A stretch of 40,540 nucleotides of DNA from Candidatus Methanomethylophilaceae archaeon (lineage in GTDB: Archaea; Thermoplasmatota; Thermoplasmata; Methanomassiliicoccales; Methanomethylophilaceae), in the NCBI GenBank assembly GCA_007117455.1, contig SKGM01000009.1, positions 1-40,540 on the forward strand, given 5' to 3'. A program made the translations under genes and the position numbers. A model generated the notes under the pieces. It was not told the origin of the DNA. It searched no databases and saw only the letters and a program-made list of their open reading frames with translations. Numbering within the stretch: the first letter of the stretch is position 1; each line of letters opens with the position of its first letter. Positions 22,665 through 31,742 of this stretch are shown piece after piece.

Positions 22665-25600
22665 TTGTCACAAGTCAGTCAGTCGCAGGATCTTAGATTA
22701 GTCAACATCTGCTCCGGAGGCTCCGGCGGCGATGCCCTCACCAAAGCTGCAAATGTCGTCGTGGAAAACGGTTTTCCCCTCATTTTGCAAGAGTTTGCCT
22801 CAGAACAGATGGACGGTGATGAGCGAGGATTCCGTTCCGCATGCGATGCGGTAGCCTCCGCAGACCTGGTCGTTCTCCGTCTGCATGGAGGCATACCGTA
22901 TTTCAAGAAGTTCGAACGGCTCCTGGAATCCATACCCGCTGCGGTACCGGTTTTCCTTCAGAGTGAGGTACCGGAGGAGATGGGTGACCACCGTGACCGC
23001 TTCCCGTTCCCTGACGAGGATTTCAGACGCCTCGTCGCATACGTCAAACTAGGCGGTCAGGTCAACGAGGAAGGTCTTCTGCTATGGGCGGGTAATAATC
23101 TGTCCGGATGGGATGTCGAACCTCCTGAACCACTCCGCCCTCGTACTGAGGGAATATACCATCCGGACCATCCTTTGGACATAAGCAGGGAGGATTACAT
23201 CACAAACCTTGACCCTGATCGCCCCACCGCCGGCCTTATGTTCTACCAGGGGAATTGGCTCAGTGGTAGTCTGGACGCGGTGGATTCCATGATCAGGGCA
23301 TTGGAGTCGCAAGGGCTGAATGTCATACCAGTCTTCTACACCGCATCACCGGACCCGGTATCCGGCTCGATAGGGGCGAGGGGTACGGTGGAGACCTACC
23401 TGCAATCGGAGAATGGATCTCTGGTGGATGTCCTGGTCATGACCATGGGATTCTCTCAGTTGAGACTCTCCGACCCTGGCGATGGTACAGTTCCGGAAGG
23501 TGACAATTTCTTCATCGGTCTGGACGTTCCTGTCATCCAGGCCGGGTTCACCTATTCATCTCAGGATGAGTGGAAGGGGAACAAACAGGGAATAGGCGCT
23601 TTCGAGATGTCGGGCAACGTTATCTGGCCTGAGTATGACGGTCAGATAATCGCATCTCCGATAGGGGCTATGGAGTTCGATCCGGTCAAGGGGAAGGACC
23701 TGAGGCCCATAGAGGAGAGGGTGGAGGCCATGGCCAGGGTCGCCAAGGGATGGGCGGTTCTGAATCGGATACCTGTGGAGGACAGGCGGGTGGCGGTGAT
23801 CCTCTACCAGAACCCTCCCCGTCGGGACAGTCTTGGGGGGGCATATGGGCTGGACACCCCTCAGAGCGTCGTCAACATACTCAGTGGCATGAAGACTGCT
23901 GGTTACACTGTTGAGGAGGTCCCGGAGGACGGGAACAAGCTGATATCACGTATGCTGAGCGGCCTGGCGAACGATGAGGATTGGTTATCCGCAAGGGAGA
24001 TGCGGGAACGGGCTGCGGGAACGGTCTCCAAGACCATCTACGACTCCTGGTTCGATGCTGTGCCTGAAGCCTGCAGGGAGGAGATGGTCAGGGATTGGGG
24101 AGAGCCCCCTGGTAATCTATTCGAGATCGACGGTAACATCGTCATTCCGGGCATCCAGAATGGGAATGTGTTCCTGGCCATACAGCCTACCCGAGGCATG
24201 CTGGAGAGTTCTCAGGATGATTATCACAATGAGGACCTGGTGATACCGCATCATTATCTGGCCTACTATCGGTGGCTGAAGTATGTGTTCAAGGCAGATG
24301 CCATCATCCATATGGGCACCCATGGTACACTGGAGTGGCTTCCTGGCAAATCCCTGGCACTGAGCGGCGAATGCTATCCCGACCTGGTATTGGATGATAT
24401 GGTGAATGTCTACCCATATCTGATGAGCAATCCTGGAGAGGGCATGCAGGCAAAACGGCGCAGCAGGGCGGTGATAGTAGACCATCTCCCCCCTGCGCTG
24501 GCCAGAGCGGGAGGGTATGAGGAACTTGAGACATTGGACCATGACCTGCAGTCCTATTTCCATGCCGTCCAAGGCGGATCCTCTCAGAAGGGGGGGCAAG
24601 TCCTTACCAGGATCCACGGGGCTGTCAGATCCAGTGGACTACTCTATGACCTGGGGCTTGATGAGGACATCGATGAGGAGACCCTCAGGCCATACCTTCA
24701 AAGGCTTTACGATTACATCAGTGAGGTCAAGGACTCATTGATCAAGGACGGACTGCATGTGTTTGGAAGTCCACCAGACGGGGATAGGATTGATGAGATG
24801 GTCTACGCCCTTACCCGGCTGGCGAACGGTCCAGTCCCATCATTGAGGGTCTCTTTGGCCTCGGCCAGGGGGATCGACCTGAAAGAAGCAATGGCCCGGC
24901 CTTCGTCGATGGACAGCAGCGGGAAGCTCAATGGAGAACTGGTCGATATCGTTGATGATGAATGCATGGATGTCGTCAGAGAGCTGAGGGGCATCGATTA
25001 TGATATGGATGCGGCTCGCAGTCTGCTGAAGGCCAGGGACCTGGACGACGAGCACGTCATCAGTACGGTTGATTATATCTGTGGATTCCTCGCCCCCAGT
25101 ATAAGATTGGCGACCTTTGAGGTGGAGGGCTTGCTGGATGCTCTCAGTGGAGGATACGTCCCCCCGGGGCCGAGTGGTGTTCCTTCCCGCGGATGCGCTC
25201 ATCTTCTACCCAGTGGCAGGAATTTCTATTCCATGGACCCTCGAATCATTCCGACCCCTGCTGCCTGGGAAGTTGGAAGGAGTATGGCACAGCAAATGAT
25301 AACCAGGCACATCGAACAGAATGGAGCCTACCCAGAATCCATCGGCATGGTGGTTTTCGCCACCGACACCATGAAGACGGGAGGGGATGATATCGCCTAC
25401 ATACTCTGGCTGATGGGTCTTAAACCAGTCTGGGCCGAGGATGGAGGCAGGGTGATTGACTTGGAGGTCATACCTCTTGAGGAGCTGGGAAGACCGAGGA
25501 TCGATGTCACTCTGAGGGTAAGCGGCCTGTTCCGGGATGCGTTCCCGAATCTCATGGACCTTATCGACCAAGGTGTGGAGACCATCGCCAACCTGGATGA

Positions 25601-26420
25601 GTCGCCGGAGAAGAACTACCTCTGCAAGCACCTCCAGGAGGATCTGATAAGGTCCCTGCAGGAAGGACTTGGCGAGAGGGAGTCGCGTAACAAGGCCTTG
25701 ATAAGGGTTTTCGGCTGCCCTCCCGGAACATACGGAGGGGGAGTCAGTGAGTTGATAGAATCATCCTCCTGGGAGAAGGTGGATGACCTGGCGGATGCTT
25801 TCATCTCCTGGGGGGGTTATGCCTATGGTGGCGGCCGTAACGGGGCGGAGGCCAAGGACTCCCTGAGGCACCGCCTATCGAACGTGGATGTTACAGTGAA
25901 GAATCATAGCTCCCGTGAATTGGACATGTTAGACAATGATGATGATTACATCTATCATGGCGGGATGATCGCAGCTGTGCGGTCTTTGAAGGGAGATGCG
26001 CCTGAATCCTTTGTGGGGGACAGTTCCAACCCCGAGGACCCCCGGCTTCGCACTGCGGCCGAGGAGGGGAGATTCATATTCCGCAGCCGACTGCTGAATC
26101 CTAAATGGATCGAGGGCCTGAAGAGACACGGCTACCGAGGGGCGCAGGAACTATCGGCCGCCATAGACTACACCTTTGCCTGGGACGCAACGGCTAACAT
26201 CATAGACCCTTGGATGTACCAGTCCATGGCAGAGGGTTATCTGTTCGATGAACAGAACCGCGAATGGATACAGGACAACAATCCACACGCCCTAAGGCAC
26301 ATGTCCGGCAAGTTACTGGAGGCCATTGACCGAGGGATGTGGTCCCCCGATGAACAGACCCGCGACAGGCTGGAGGGCATGTTCCTTGATACCGAGGAAC
26401 TGCTGGAAGGGGATGAGTGA
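22665..26420 (+). CDS. cobN: CobN-type chelatase large subunit
   Basis: 1251 aa, the full length for CobN/BchH. The conserved core motif HMGTHGTLEWLPGKS lies near residues 549-563, and the C-terminal part has YTFAWDATANIIDPWMY, as in CobN. It binds the tetrapyrrole and inserts the metal, with energy from the two upstream ATPase subunits. In archaea the trio is usually assigned as cobaltochelatase for cobamides; nickel or a modified substrate cannot be excluded. The TTG start at 22665 is fixed by AGGAGGTG five nt upstream; the ATG at 22661 is in another frame and stops after 11 codons. The corrinoid-dependent proteins at both ends of the window fit a need for cobamide. Confidence 0.92.
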   Translation: MSQVSQSQDLRLVNICSGGSGGDALTKAANVVVENGFPLILQEFASEQMDGDERGFRSACDAVASADLVVLRLHGGIPYFKKFERLLESIPAAVPVFLQSEVPEEMGDHRDRFPFPDEDFRRLVAYVKLGGQVNEEGLLLWAGNNLSGWDVEPPEPLRPRTEGIYHPDHPLDISREDYITNLDPDRPTAGLMFYQGNWLSGSLDAVDSMIRALESQGLNVIPVFYTASPDPVSGSIGARGTVETYLQSENGSLVDVLVMTMGFSQLRLSDPGDGTVPEGDNFFIGLDVPVIQAGFTYSSQDEWKGNKQGIGAFEMSGNVIWPEYDGQIIASPIGAMEFDPVKGKDLRPIEERVEAMARVAKGWAVLNRIPVEDRRVAVILYQNPPRRDSLGGAYGLDTPQSVVNILSGMKTAGYTVEEVPEDGNKLISRMLSGLANDEDWLSAREMRERAAGTVSKTIYDSWFDAVPEACREEMVRDWGEPPGNLFEIDGNIVIPGIQNGNVFLAIQPTRGMLESSQDDYHNEDLVIPHHYLAYYRWLKYVFKADAIIHMGTHGTLEWLPGKSLALSGECYPDLVLDDMVNVYPYLMSNPGEGMQAKRRSRAVIVDHLPPALARAGGYEELETLDHDLQSYFHAVQGGSSQKGGQVLTRIHGAVRSSGLLYDLGLDEDIDEETLRPYLQRLYDYISEVKDSLIKDGLHVFGSPPDGDRIDEMVYALTRLANGPVPSLRVSLASARGIDLKEAMARPSSMDSSGKLNGELVDIVDDECMDVVRELRGIDYDMDAARSLLKARDLDDEHVISTVDYICGFLAPSIRLATFEVEGLLDALSGGYVPPGPSGVPSRGCAHLLPSGRNFYSMDPRIIPTPAAWEVGRSMAQQMITRHIEQNGAYPESIGMVVFATDTMKTGGDDIAYILWLMGLKPVWAEDGGRVIDLEVIPLEELGRPRIDVTLRVSGLFRDAFPNLMDLIDQGVETIANLDESPEKNYLCKHLQEDLIRSLQEGLGERESRNKALIRVFGCPPGTYGGGVSELIESSSWEKVDDLADAFISWGGYAYGGGRNGAEAKDSLRHRLSNVDVTVKNHSSRELDMLDNDDDYIYHGGMIAAVRSLKGDAPESFVGDSSNPEDPRLRTAAEEGRFIFRSRLLNPKWIEGLKRHGYRGAQELSAAIDYTFAWDATANIIDPWMYQSMAEGYLFDEQNREWIQDNNPHALRHMSGKLLEAIDRGMWSPDEQTRDRLEGMFLDTEELLEGDE

Positions 26421-26504
26421 AACATTGCTGACTGTGTTATCAAACATTATTTGAATCGCCGACACCCTCTTCGTCCAGATCGATCGTATCAAGAAGGTGT
26501 GGAG

Positions 26505-27692
26505 ATGAAAAAAGTCGCTTTCCTTACCCATACGTTGGATGGTGGCGGGGCGGAGAGGGTCATATCGAATCTCAGCCAGAGATTGAGTTCCAAGTATGAT
26601 GTTGTCATCATGCTACTTGACGGCTCAAAGGTATCCTACCCTCATGGAGGGAGGCTGGTGGATGTATGGTCAGACCACGCCTTGGATCATGACAACACCT
26701 CACGCGACTTCAACCCGCTTCAACTCATTCAGATGCTCCGATCCCTCAGGAAGGCCTTGAGGGAGGAGAGGGTGGATTTACTGATCAGTTTCTTGGAGAT
26801 TCCGAATCTGCTTAACTTTTTGACGAATGGGAGTCATCGTCGCATAGTCTCCGTACGGAACCATATGAGTGGAAAGAACAAGGGTTTGCTGGGCAGGCTG
26901 GCATTGAATCTTGTGCATAGATTCACTGAACGCACCATCGCGGTTTCCGAGCTTATACGAATCGACCTCATTGAGAACTTCGGTGCAGACCCGGAGAGGA
27001 TATCAGTCATCAATAACCCGGTCGATAAGGAAGCGATCGACGATCTGAAGAAAGGTGACATCGGTATCGATGATGAGATTTGGAGAGGCCGCCCGGTGAT
27101 CATCAACATCGGTCGGCTCACACCCTCGAAGGGGCAAGACCTACTCATCCGGGCTTTCTCAAAGGTCCAGGATACTTTCCCTGGAGCCAGATTGGTCATC
27201 CTCGGGGAGGGGCCGGAAGAATCGAGACTGAAATCAGTGATAGAGATGATGGGTCTGAAGAATCGTGTCGTGTTGCTCGGTTTCCAGAAGAATCCTTACG
27301 CTTTCCTTTACCGCTCGGACCTCTTCGTACTATCTTCTCATCACGAGGGTTTCCCTAACTCTATGTTGGAGGCCATGGCCTGTGGACTTCCGGTTGTCAG
27401 CGTCGATTGTCCCTCAGGTCCAAGGGAGATACTGGCACCCGATGGCGATATGACTCTTGTGACGGAAGATACGGAGATGGCGAGATTCGGCATACTGACC
27501 CCCCCTTGGACTGAGGGTGATTCGGCAGAGGAATGCCTGGTTGAAGCCATCAAATCGATATTGAGCGACGATGAACTCAGGGAAAGTTATTCACTCCTTT
27601 CAATCGAGCGGGCAGGTGACTTCTCAATCGATGCGGCGGTGTCCCAGTGGGAGGATGAGATATCCTTGATTCTTAAATCGAGTGATATTTGA
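26505..27692 (+). CDS. Glycosyltransferase family 4 protein
   Basis: 395 aa with a GT-B fold. The N-terminus reads TLDGGGAERVISNL, a typical acceptor-domain loop. The C-terminal domain has INIGRLTPSKGQDLLI, ILGEGPEESRLK, GFQKNPYAFLYRSDLFVLSS and the EGFPNSMLEAMACGLPVVS nucleotide-sugar site. It transfers a sugar to a glycan or glycolipid at the inner membrane face. ATG 26505 has GGTG upstream; the open frame to 26451 lacks support. It opens the surface-polysaccharide region. Confidence 0.9.
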   Translation: MKKVAFLTHTLDGGGAERVISNLSQRLSSKYDVVIMLLDGSKVSYPHGGRLVDVWSDHALDHDNTSRDFNPLQLIQMLRSLRKALREERVDLLISFLEIPNLLNFLTNGSHRRIVSVRNHMSGKNKGLLGRLALNLVHRFTERTIAVSELIRIDLIENFGADPERISVINNPVDKEAIDDLKKGDIGIDDEIWRGRPVIINIGRLTPSKGQDLLIRAFSKVQDTFPGARLVILGEGPEESRLKSVIEMMGLKNRVVLLGFQKNPYAFLYRSDLFVLSSHHEGFPNSMLEAMACGLPVVSVDCPSGPREILAPDGDMTLVTEDTEMARFGILTPPWTEGDSAEECLVEAIKSILSDDELRESYSLLSIERAGDFSIDAAVSQWEDEISLILKSSDI

Positions 27693-27837
27693 GTCTGCAT
27701 TGAAACCGATAGTTTTTCATTAGCACTTCCAAACCTTAAACTCCAATGACTGCAGCGGGGATACGACTGCCCCCAACAAGTCTGGACCAAAGGAATGATA
27801 ATCTTCTTGGATTTTGCCTCAGATGGTTGGAAATCCC
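27693..27837. other. Convergent intergenic spacer
   Basis: Short spacer between the convergent GT4 and nitrilase-family genes. A GGGG-ATACGACTG-CCCC hairpin lies near 27757-27773, but without a clear T-tract on either side. Nothing else is evident. Confidence 0.25.
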
Positions 27838-28674
27838 TCAAACATAACCATTATGGAAACGATCCGATATCAAATCCGAGTAAAGTTCCGGCCTCCTCTC
27901 CGCCAGGAAGAAGTTGTCGCCCATTGTCCCCCTGGTCCTTGCCTTGGAGGAATCTTCAGCTGAAAGGTCGGTGATTAGGATTTTCTCATCGTACGAGTAG
28001 TCTTCTTTGAGAATATCGCCTTTGCAACCGAGGACCATCACTCCCCCTCCTGCACCCGAAACTTCATCCCTCAATGCGTTGCATGCGATTATGTAAACGG
28101 AATTGTCTCCCGCCCTTGCGGGAAGGTATCTGTTCCATATCCTCCTTCGTTGTTCACCGCCCGGGCCGGAGGCGTAAGGCATCAGGACTATCTCAGCACC
28201 GTTCAGTGCCAGGACTCCGATCACTTCAGGGAAACGGGATTCCCAGCAGATGCTAATGCCCACCTTACCGAAAGAGGTCTCAAAGACGGGCAGGGCCTCC
28301 CCCTTTGTGAAGTACTCACGTTCATGGTGCCCCAGATGCGTTTTCCTGTAAGAGCCGATTATCGCCCCATACTCGGCAAGCATATGAGTGATGTACTTAC
28401 CACCCTCTGACGATTCGACATAACCGGCGGAGACGCAGATGCCATGCTTCGCGCTCAACTCCCTGATCGATTCCACGATGTTGCCACGAGGGGTTTCAGC
28501 GTATTCCAAGGAATCCGGTATCCGATATCCGATGGTTGACATCTCTGGAAAACAAACCAGGTGGGCCCCTTCTTCTTTGGCCGATGCGCAGAAACCATCC
28601 ATCTTTGACAGATTGCCTTCGATGTCTCCGAATACAGGGCGGAAATTGACTGTGGCAACCTTGATGTCCCTCAT
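27838..28674 (-). CDS. Carbon-nitrogen hydrolase (nitrilase superfamily)
   Basis: 278 aa with the complete triad: Glu44 (FPEMS), Lys111 (YRKTHL) and Cys143 (SICWESRFPE). The family hydrolyses amides, nitriles or carbamoyl groups, or acts as N-acyltransferase. The pattern fits the omega-amidase/carbamoylputrescine group, but substrate is unknown. ATG 28674 is 22 nt from a minus-strand TATA element (TTAATTATTAAG, 28691-28702), so the message is probably leaderless; GTG 28692 would overlap that element. Confidence 0.87.
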   Translation of the reverse strand: MRDIKVATVNFRPVFGDIEGNLSKMDGFCASAKEEGAHLVCFPEMSTIGYRIPDSLEYAETPRGNIVESIRELSAKHGICVSAGYVESSEGGKYITHMLAEYGAIIGSYRKTHLGHHEREYFTKGEALPVFETSFGKVGISICWESRFPEVIGVLALNGAEIVLMPYASGPGGEQRRRIWNRYLPARAGDNSVYIIACNALRDEVSGAGGGVMVLGCKGDILKEDYSYDEKILITDLSAEDSSKARTRGTMGDNFFLAERRPELYSDLISDRFHNGYV

Positions 28675-28690
28675 CGTTTTTGAAACGCGC

Positions 28691-28702
28691 ACTTAATAAT
28701 TA
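28691..28702 (-). promoter_or_regulatory. TATA box of the nitrilase-family gene
   Basis: TTAATTATTAAG on the minus strand, centred 22 nt before ATG 28674, the distance expected for a leaderless message. Confidence 0.45.
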
Positions 28703-29017
28703 ATCGTATCCAGGCATGTTTCGTATTGATGAGTTAACGCACGAGGGATATGGGATATCGTTTCCATGACTAAGCGAAAAATGAGTTTTGGAATCCAATC
28801 CCGTATCTAATATTTGGATTGGAGTTTGTTATGATTATCAGAAGTCGGAACACCATTGATGGAGAGAGCCTCGGTGGGCATTTATACATTTTTATAATTA
28901 TCGGAATAAAATACAGTTATCAGTTAGGATGCGACTTGGAAATCGAACAGGATGTATCGGGCTTCGCAGCTGGGTCTATGAAATATATTAAAACTAATAT
29001 ATCTATTCAAGGTATTA
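28703..29017. other. AT-rich intergenic region before the ParB-like gene
   Basis: About 315 bp, lower in GC than the flanking metabolic genes. It contains a weak candidate small frame (28831-29028) and a TATA-like stretch TATATTAAAACTAATA near 28983-28998, placed ~26 nt before ATG 29018. No RNA gene or repeat was recognised. Confidence 0.35.
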
Positions 29018-29028
29018 ATGAGAGTTAA
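28831..29028 (+). CDS. Possible 65-aa protein of unknown function
   Basis: ATG 28831 is preceded by GGAG at 6 nt, and its stop overlaps the ATG-containing start of the next gene by 11 nt, which would allow coupling. The peptide has one short hydrophobic stretch (YIFIIIGI) and no recognised domain. AT-rich context makes a chance frame quite possible. Confidence 0.22.
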   Translation: MIIRSRNTIDGESLGGHLYIFIIIGIKYSYQLGCDLEIEQDVSGFAAGSMKYIKTNISIQGINES

Positions 29029-29829
29029 AATCTATTTGTATACTGGCTATTATATATTAAGAAAGGATGGTATCCTCGAGTTTACAAAGCGGCTCATCAA
29101 ATTCTTCCTTTCCCCCCTGAATGATAGGATATTTGTTTACAAAACGAATAGTCTATATCGTAAGAATAAGAGAAAATACGATGCTGTGGCCGACCCGTAC
29201 ATGCTGATATCCGTAAATCCACAGGAAAAGGTGTATGTGAAGGATGATTTCAGTAAAGATTGCTTGGGAAAGATCTTGGATGGGGATTGGGACGATTTCA
29301 ATGAGAAGAAGACGATAAGTAAACATTCGGCATACAAGGGCCTTAAAGAAAGGTTTTGTGAGGGCAAGTCTTGGGAAGAAACTGATTATGTTTCAAGAGC
29401 AAGCAGGATGATAGATAAAATTGGAGCACACTGGGGCTATACCGATATCGATTCGTTCATCAGAATAAGATGTGCTTATCTGGAGAATCTGTTCTACAAA
29501 ATCAAACGGAAGGATACCGCTCTAACACTGATAATCAACATGAAAAAGCATCACCAGAACCCAGGCACAATTACTATTACTCCGCTCTTGAACCCCTAGT
29601 TATGATTGGTAGACGGGGTCAAAAATATTTGGTTAGCGGAAGGCATCGTTTTGCTATTGCCAGAATACAGGGGATAAAATCGATTCCATGCAATGTCCTT
29701 GCTAGGCACAAAGAGTGGCAAGAATTGCGGGATGCGATATACAATAAACCATTCTCGGAGCTGAGCCCCGAAGAGAGGAGTTATTTGGACCATCCTGATA
29801 TGCAGGACCTGGTGGAGAATGCCGATTGA
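29018..29829 (+). pseudogene. ParB-like nuclease-domain protein of glycan clusters, frameshifted
   Basis: The first part (29018 to ~29506) encodes the N-terminal region typical of these proteins: YKTNSLYRKNKRKYDAVADP, then GKILDGDWDDF, YKGLKERFCEGKSWEET and RCAYLENLFYKIK. The conserved C-terminal ParB-like part continues in the -1 frame: TEGYRSN, MIGRRGQKYLVSGRHRFAIA and LARHKEWQELRD, ending at 29829. Restoring one A in the AAA at 29504-29506 rejoins them as YKIKTEGYRSN, as the family expects. The family is common in archaeal polysaccharide clusters and its role is unknown. The shift could be a real inactivation, an assembly error or recoding. A TATA-like element ~26 nt upstream suggests it was leaderless. 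Confidence 0.75.
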
Positions 29830-29900
29830 GTTTAGATTCTAGTTGATCTTTTCAATAATGGTTAGTTGTATTCCTTAATCCTTCAACCAAATTTTACCAT

Positions 29901-29913
29901 AAAAAAAATTTTG
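29901..29913 (-). terminator. U-tract after tRNA-Leu
   Basis: Read on the minus strand, the tRNA and its CCA are followed within a few nt by AAAATTTTTTTT, a T8 run suited to archaeal intrinsic termination. Confidence 0.5.
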
Positions 29914-29917
29914 TTGA

Positions 29918-30022
29918 TGGTGCGGGGGGTGGGATTCGAACCCACGAACCCCTACGGGACGGGATTTCCTACAAATCCTTCGTCTTAAGTCCCGCGCCTT
30001 TGTCCAGCTCGGCTACCCCCGC
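29918..30022 (-). tRNA. tRNA-Leu (UAA) with an 18-nt intron and encoded CCA
   Basis: The minus strand folds as a type II tRNA: acceptor GCGGGGG/CCCCCGC, D arm GCC-GAGCTGGACAAA-GGC, anticodon stem CGGGA/TCCCG with loop CTTAAGA (anticodon UAA), long variable arm with CCC-GTA-GGG, and T arm GTGGG-TTCGAAT-CCCAC. Discriminator A (29921) is followed by genomic CCA (29920-29918). An insert of 18 nt (29983-29966) interrupts the anticodon loop after position 37, the canonical archaeal site. The spliced tRNA would be 84 nt plus CCA. A TATA element (minus) ~26 nt upstream, near 30046-30056, fits the 5' end. Confidence 0.95.
29966..29983 (-). other. tRNA-Leu intron (position 37/38)
   Basis: The 18-nt insert lies between G37 and A38 of the anticodon loop. 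GGATTT within it can pair with AAATCC spanning its 3' junction, giving a compact hairpin that presents the splice sites to the bulge-helix-bulge endonuclease. Exact ends are ambiguous by one or two bases. Confidence 0.8.
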
Positions 30023-30259
30023 TCAGAACCTTCAATCTAACCAACATTGATTAAACCTTTCCTAAGTCTCCGAATTATTTTGTAGATCGGAGGTCTGAAC
30101 TCATAATCCTAGATTCGTATCTGGATGCATATTACTGTTCGTCAATCCTATTTTGATTACGAATACAATGGTTCATTGGGGCTGGAAAACACAATACCGT
30201 CAGTGTCATACTAATCGGCTGTTCCATATCTTGTTAAGTTAATGGATAAGTGGTTGAGA
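30023..30259. other. Intergenic region holding the tRNA-Leu promoter
   Basis: About 237 bp. The minus-strand TATA element GGTTTAATCAATG near 30044-30056 belongs to tRNA-Leu. The rest shows no frame, hairpin or repeat that I can support. Confidence 0.35.
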
Positions 30260-31522
30260 TCATCCTCTCTTAATCTCGTCATGAACATACCTAAGATAAT
30301 CATGGTACACCTTCGGAGAGTACAGGTTCTTCACGACCCTCTCGTTGTTCGCTCCCAAAGAAAGTAACAGTTCCCCGTCATCACAAAGGCGAGTAAGCAA
30401 GACCTCGAGCCCCTGGAGGTCATCTTTCTCGAAAACGTACCCATTGTATCCATCGATGATACACTCCTGAAGTCCAGCATCGCTACTGATCATTACGGCC
30501 GCCCCATTAGCCATGGCCTCCAGCACGGAATAACCAGCAGATTCCCTAAGAGCAGTCAGCAGGAATAGATGGTTATTCCTATACTCCTTGAGTACATCCT
30601 CATGGGGGATGTCGGTCATAATCGTTACATGATCCTCCAATGATTTCTCATAAACCAAGGACCTCACTTCCTCGAGATGGTCTCTAGTTTGCGGTTTATC
30701 AGCATTACCGATGATTGTTAAGTGAACATATCGGCCTTTGGAGAGGAGGTTGGAAACTATGCATATCGTCTCGATGATTCTCTTTCGAGGCTGGAATTCT
30801 GATACCATCATTATCCGGGTCTCATGAAGTCTGCTTAGTTTGTTGTTATTTTCTCCCATCCATTTGATCACCAGGGGTATGTGATATGTTGGATAGGAGG
30901 CCCTCCTGTTCCTTCTAATTGAAAGCGGCATGTGCTCACACCTGATCGGCGAGGCTCCAAGTTGTCCTTTAAGAAAATCCGAGGATGTTGCCTCTTCCAT
31001 GACATATTCATGGCATAACCTGCCCTCACCATCCTCAAAGCTGTCTTCATTCACTCTCATTCCAGATATGGGAGTGATTTCACATTCCACTAAATTGTTC
31101 TTGATGGGTTGGACACAATAGTCAAAAAGCCTGCCTAATGAGGTGCTCCTGACCTCTCCTACAATACGGTCCTGAGTGTACAATATGACGTCAACATCTA
31201 GGACCTTCAAGGCGATAAGACATAACCAAGGATACAGCCCTTGCATTCTTATTATGGATATGTCAGGATTGAAGGCCTTCACTTCCCGCATTAATTTCAG
31301 GAAAGGAGGGATGCTGTGATAAAACAATCTTCCGCTGGCCTTCTGCAAGATTTTGATAAGAAAATTATCCCCTATCAAGATTGGATCGATAATGTCACGG
31401 TTCTCGGTTTTATGACTGTACCTTGAAATGAACTTAACCTCAATGTCATTGTCCAAAAGGCTTTTTGTCGGGTAATATTGATTGGTATGGAAGCGTGGGG
31501 CTATGTACAGGACTCTTTTCAT
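30260..31522 (-). CDS. GT-B fold glycosyltransferase (family 4-like)
   Basis: 420 aa. The C-terminal domain carries IMMVSEFQPRKRIIETI, LTIIGNADKPQTRDHL, and the nucleotide-sugar site ALRESAGYSVLEAMANGAAV, where the second Glu of the Ex7E motif is present. The N-terminal domain is divergent. The gene is less GC-rich than the metabolic genes. ATG 31522 starts the family-like MKRVLYIAPRFHTNQYYP, with GAGG 7 nt upstream and a TATA-like element (CATAATAAAAAA, minus) ~24 nt upstream. ATG 31534 and 31573 are in-frame alternatives. Confidence 0.85.
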   Translation of the reverse strand: MKRVLYIAPRFHTNQYYPTKSLLDNDIEVKFISRYSHKTENRDIIDPILIGDNFLIKILQKASGRLFYHSIPPFLKLMREVKAFNPDISIIRMQGLYPWLCLIALKVLDVDVILYTQDRIVGEVRSTSLGRLFDYCVQPIKNNLVECEITPISGMRVNEDSFEDGEGRLCHEYVMEEATSSDFLKGQLGASPIRCEHMPLSIRRNRRASYPTYHIPLVIKWMGENNNKLSRLHETRIMMVSEFQPRKRIIETICIVSNLLSKGRYVHLTIIGNADKPQTRDHLEEVRSLVYEKSLEDHVTIMTDIPHEDVLKEYRNNHLFLLTALRESAGYSVLEAMANGAAVMISSDAGLQECIIDGYNGYVFEKDDLQGLEVLLTRLCDDGELLLSLGANNERVVKNLYSPKVYHDYLRYVHDEIKRG

Positions 31523-31742
31523 ATCATGCCTCATTTTTTTTATTATGTCCTGGATTGGTGTTGATTCAAGCATTACATACCTAGTAAAGAATTATTTCCA
31601 TGGATGAGTTCGTAAATGATTCACCATTCTTTCACGATTGATTTGATTTCCCAGTACAGAGTTGAAGTGGTTATCATCTCAATCAATTGCTAACACATTA
31701 TTAATCGAAGAAAAGCTGTTCCTCGAACGGAGATGCCGTGAT

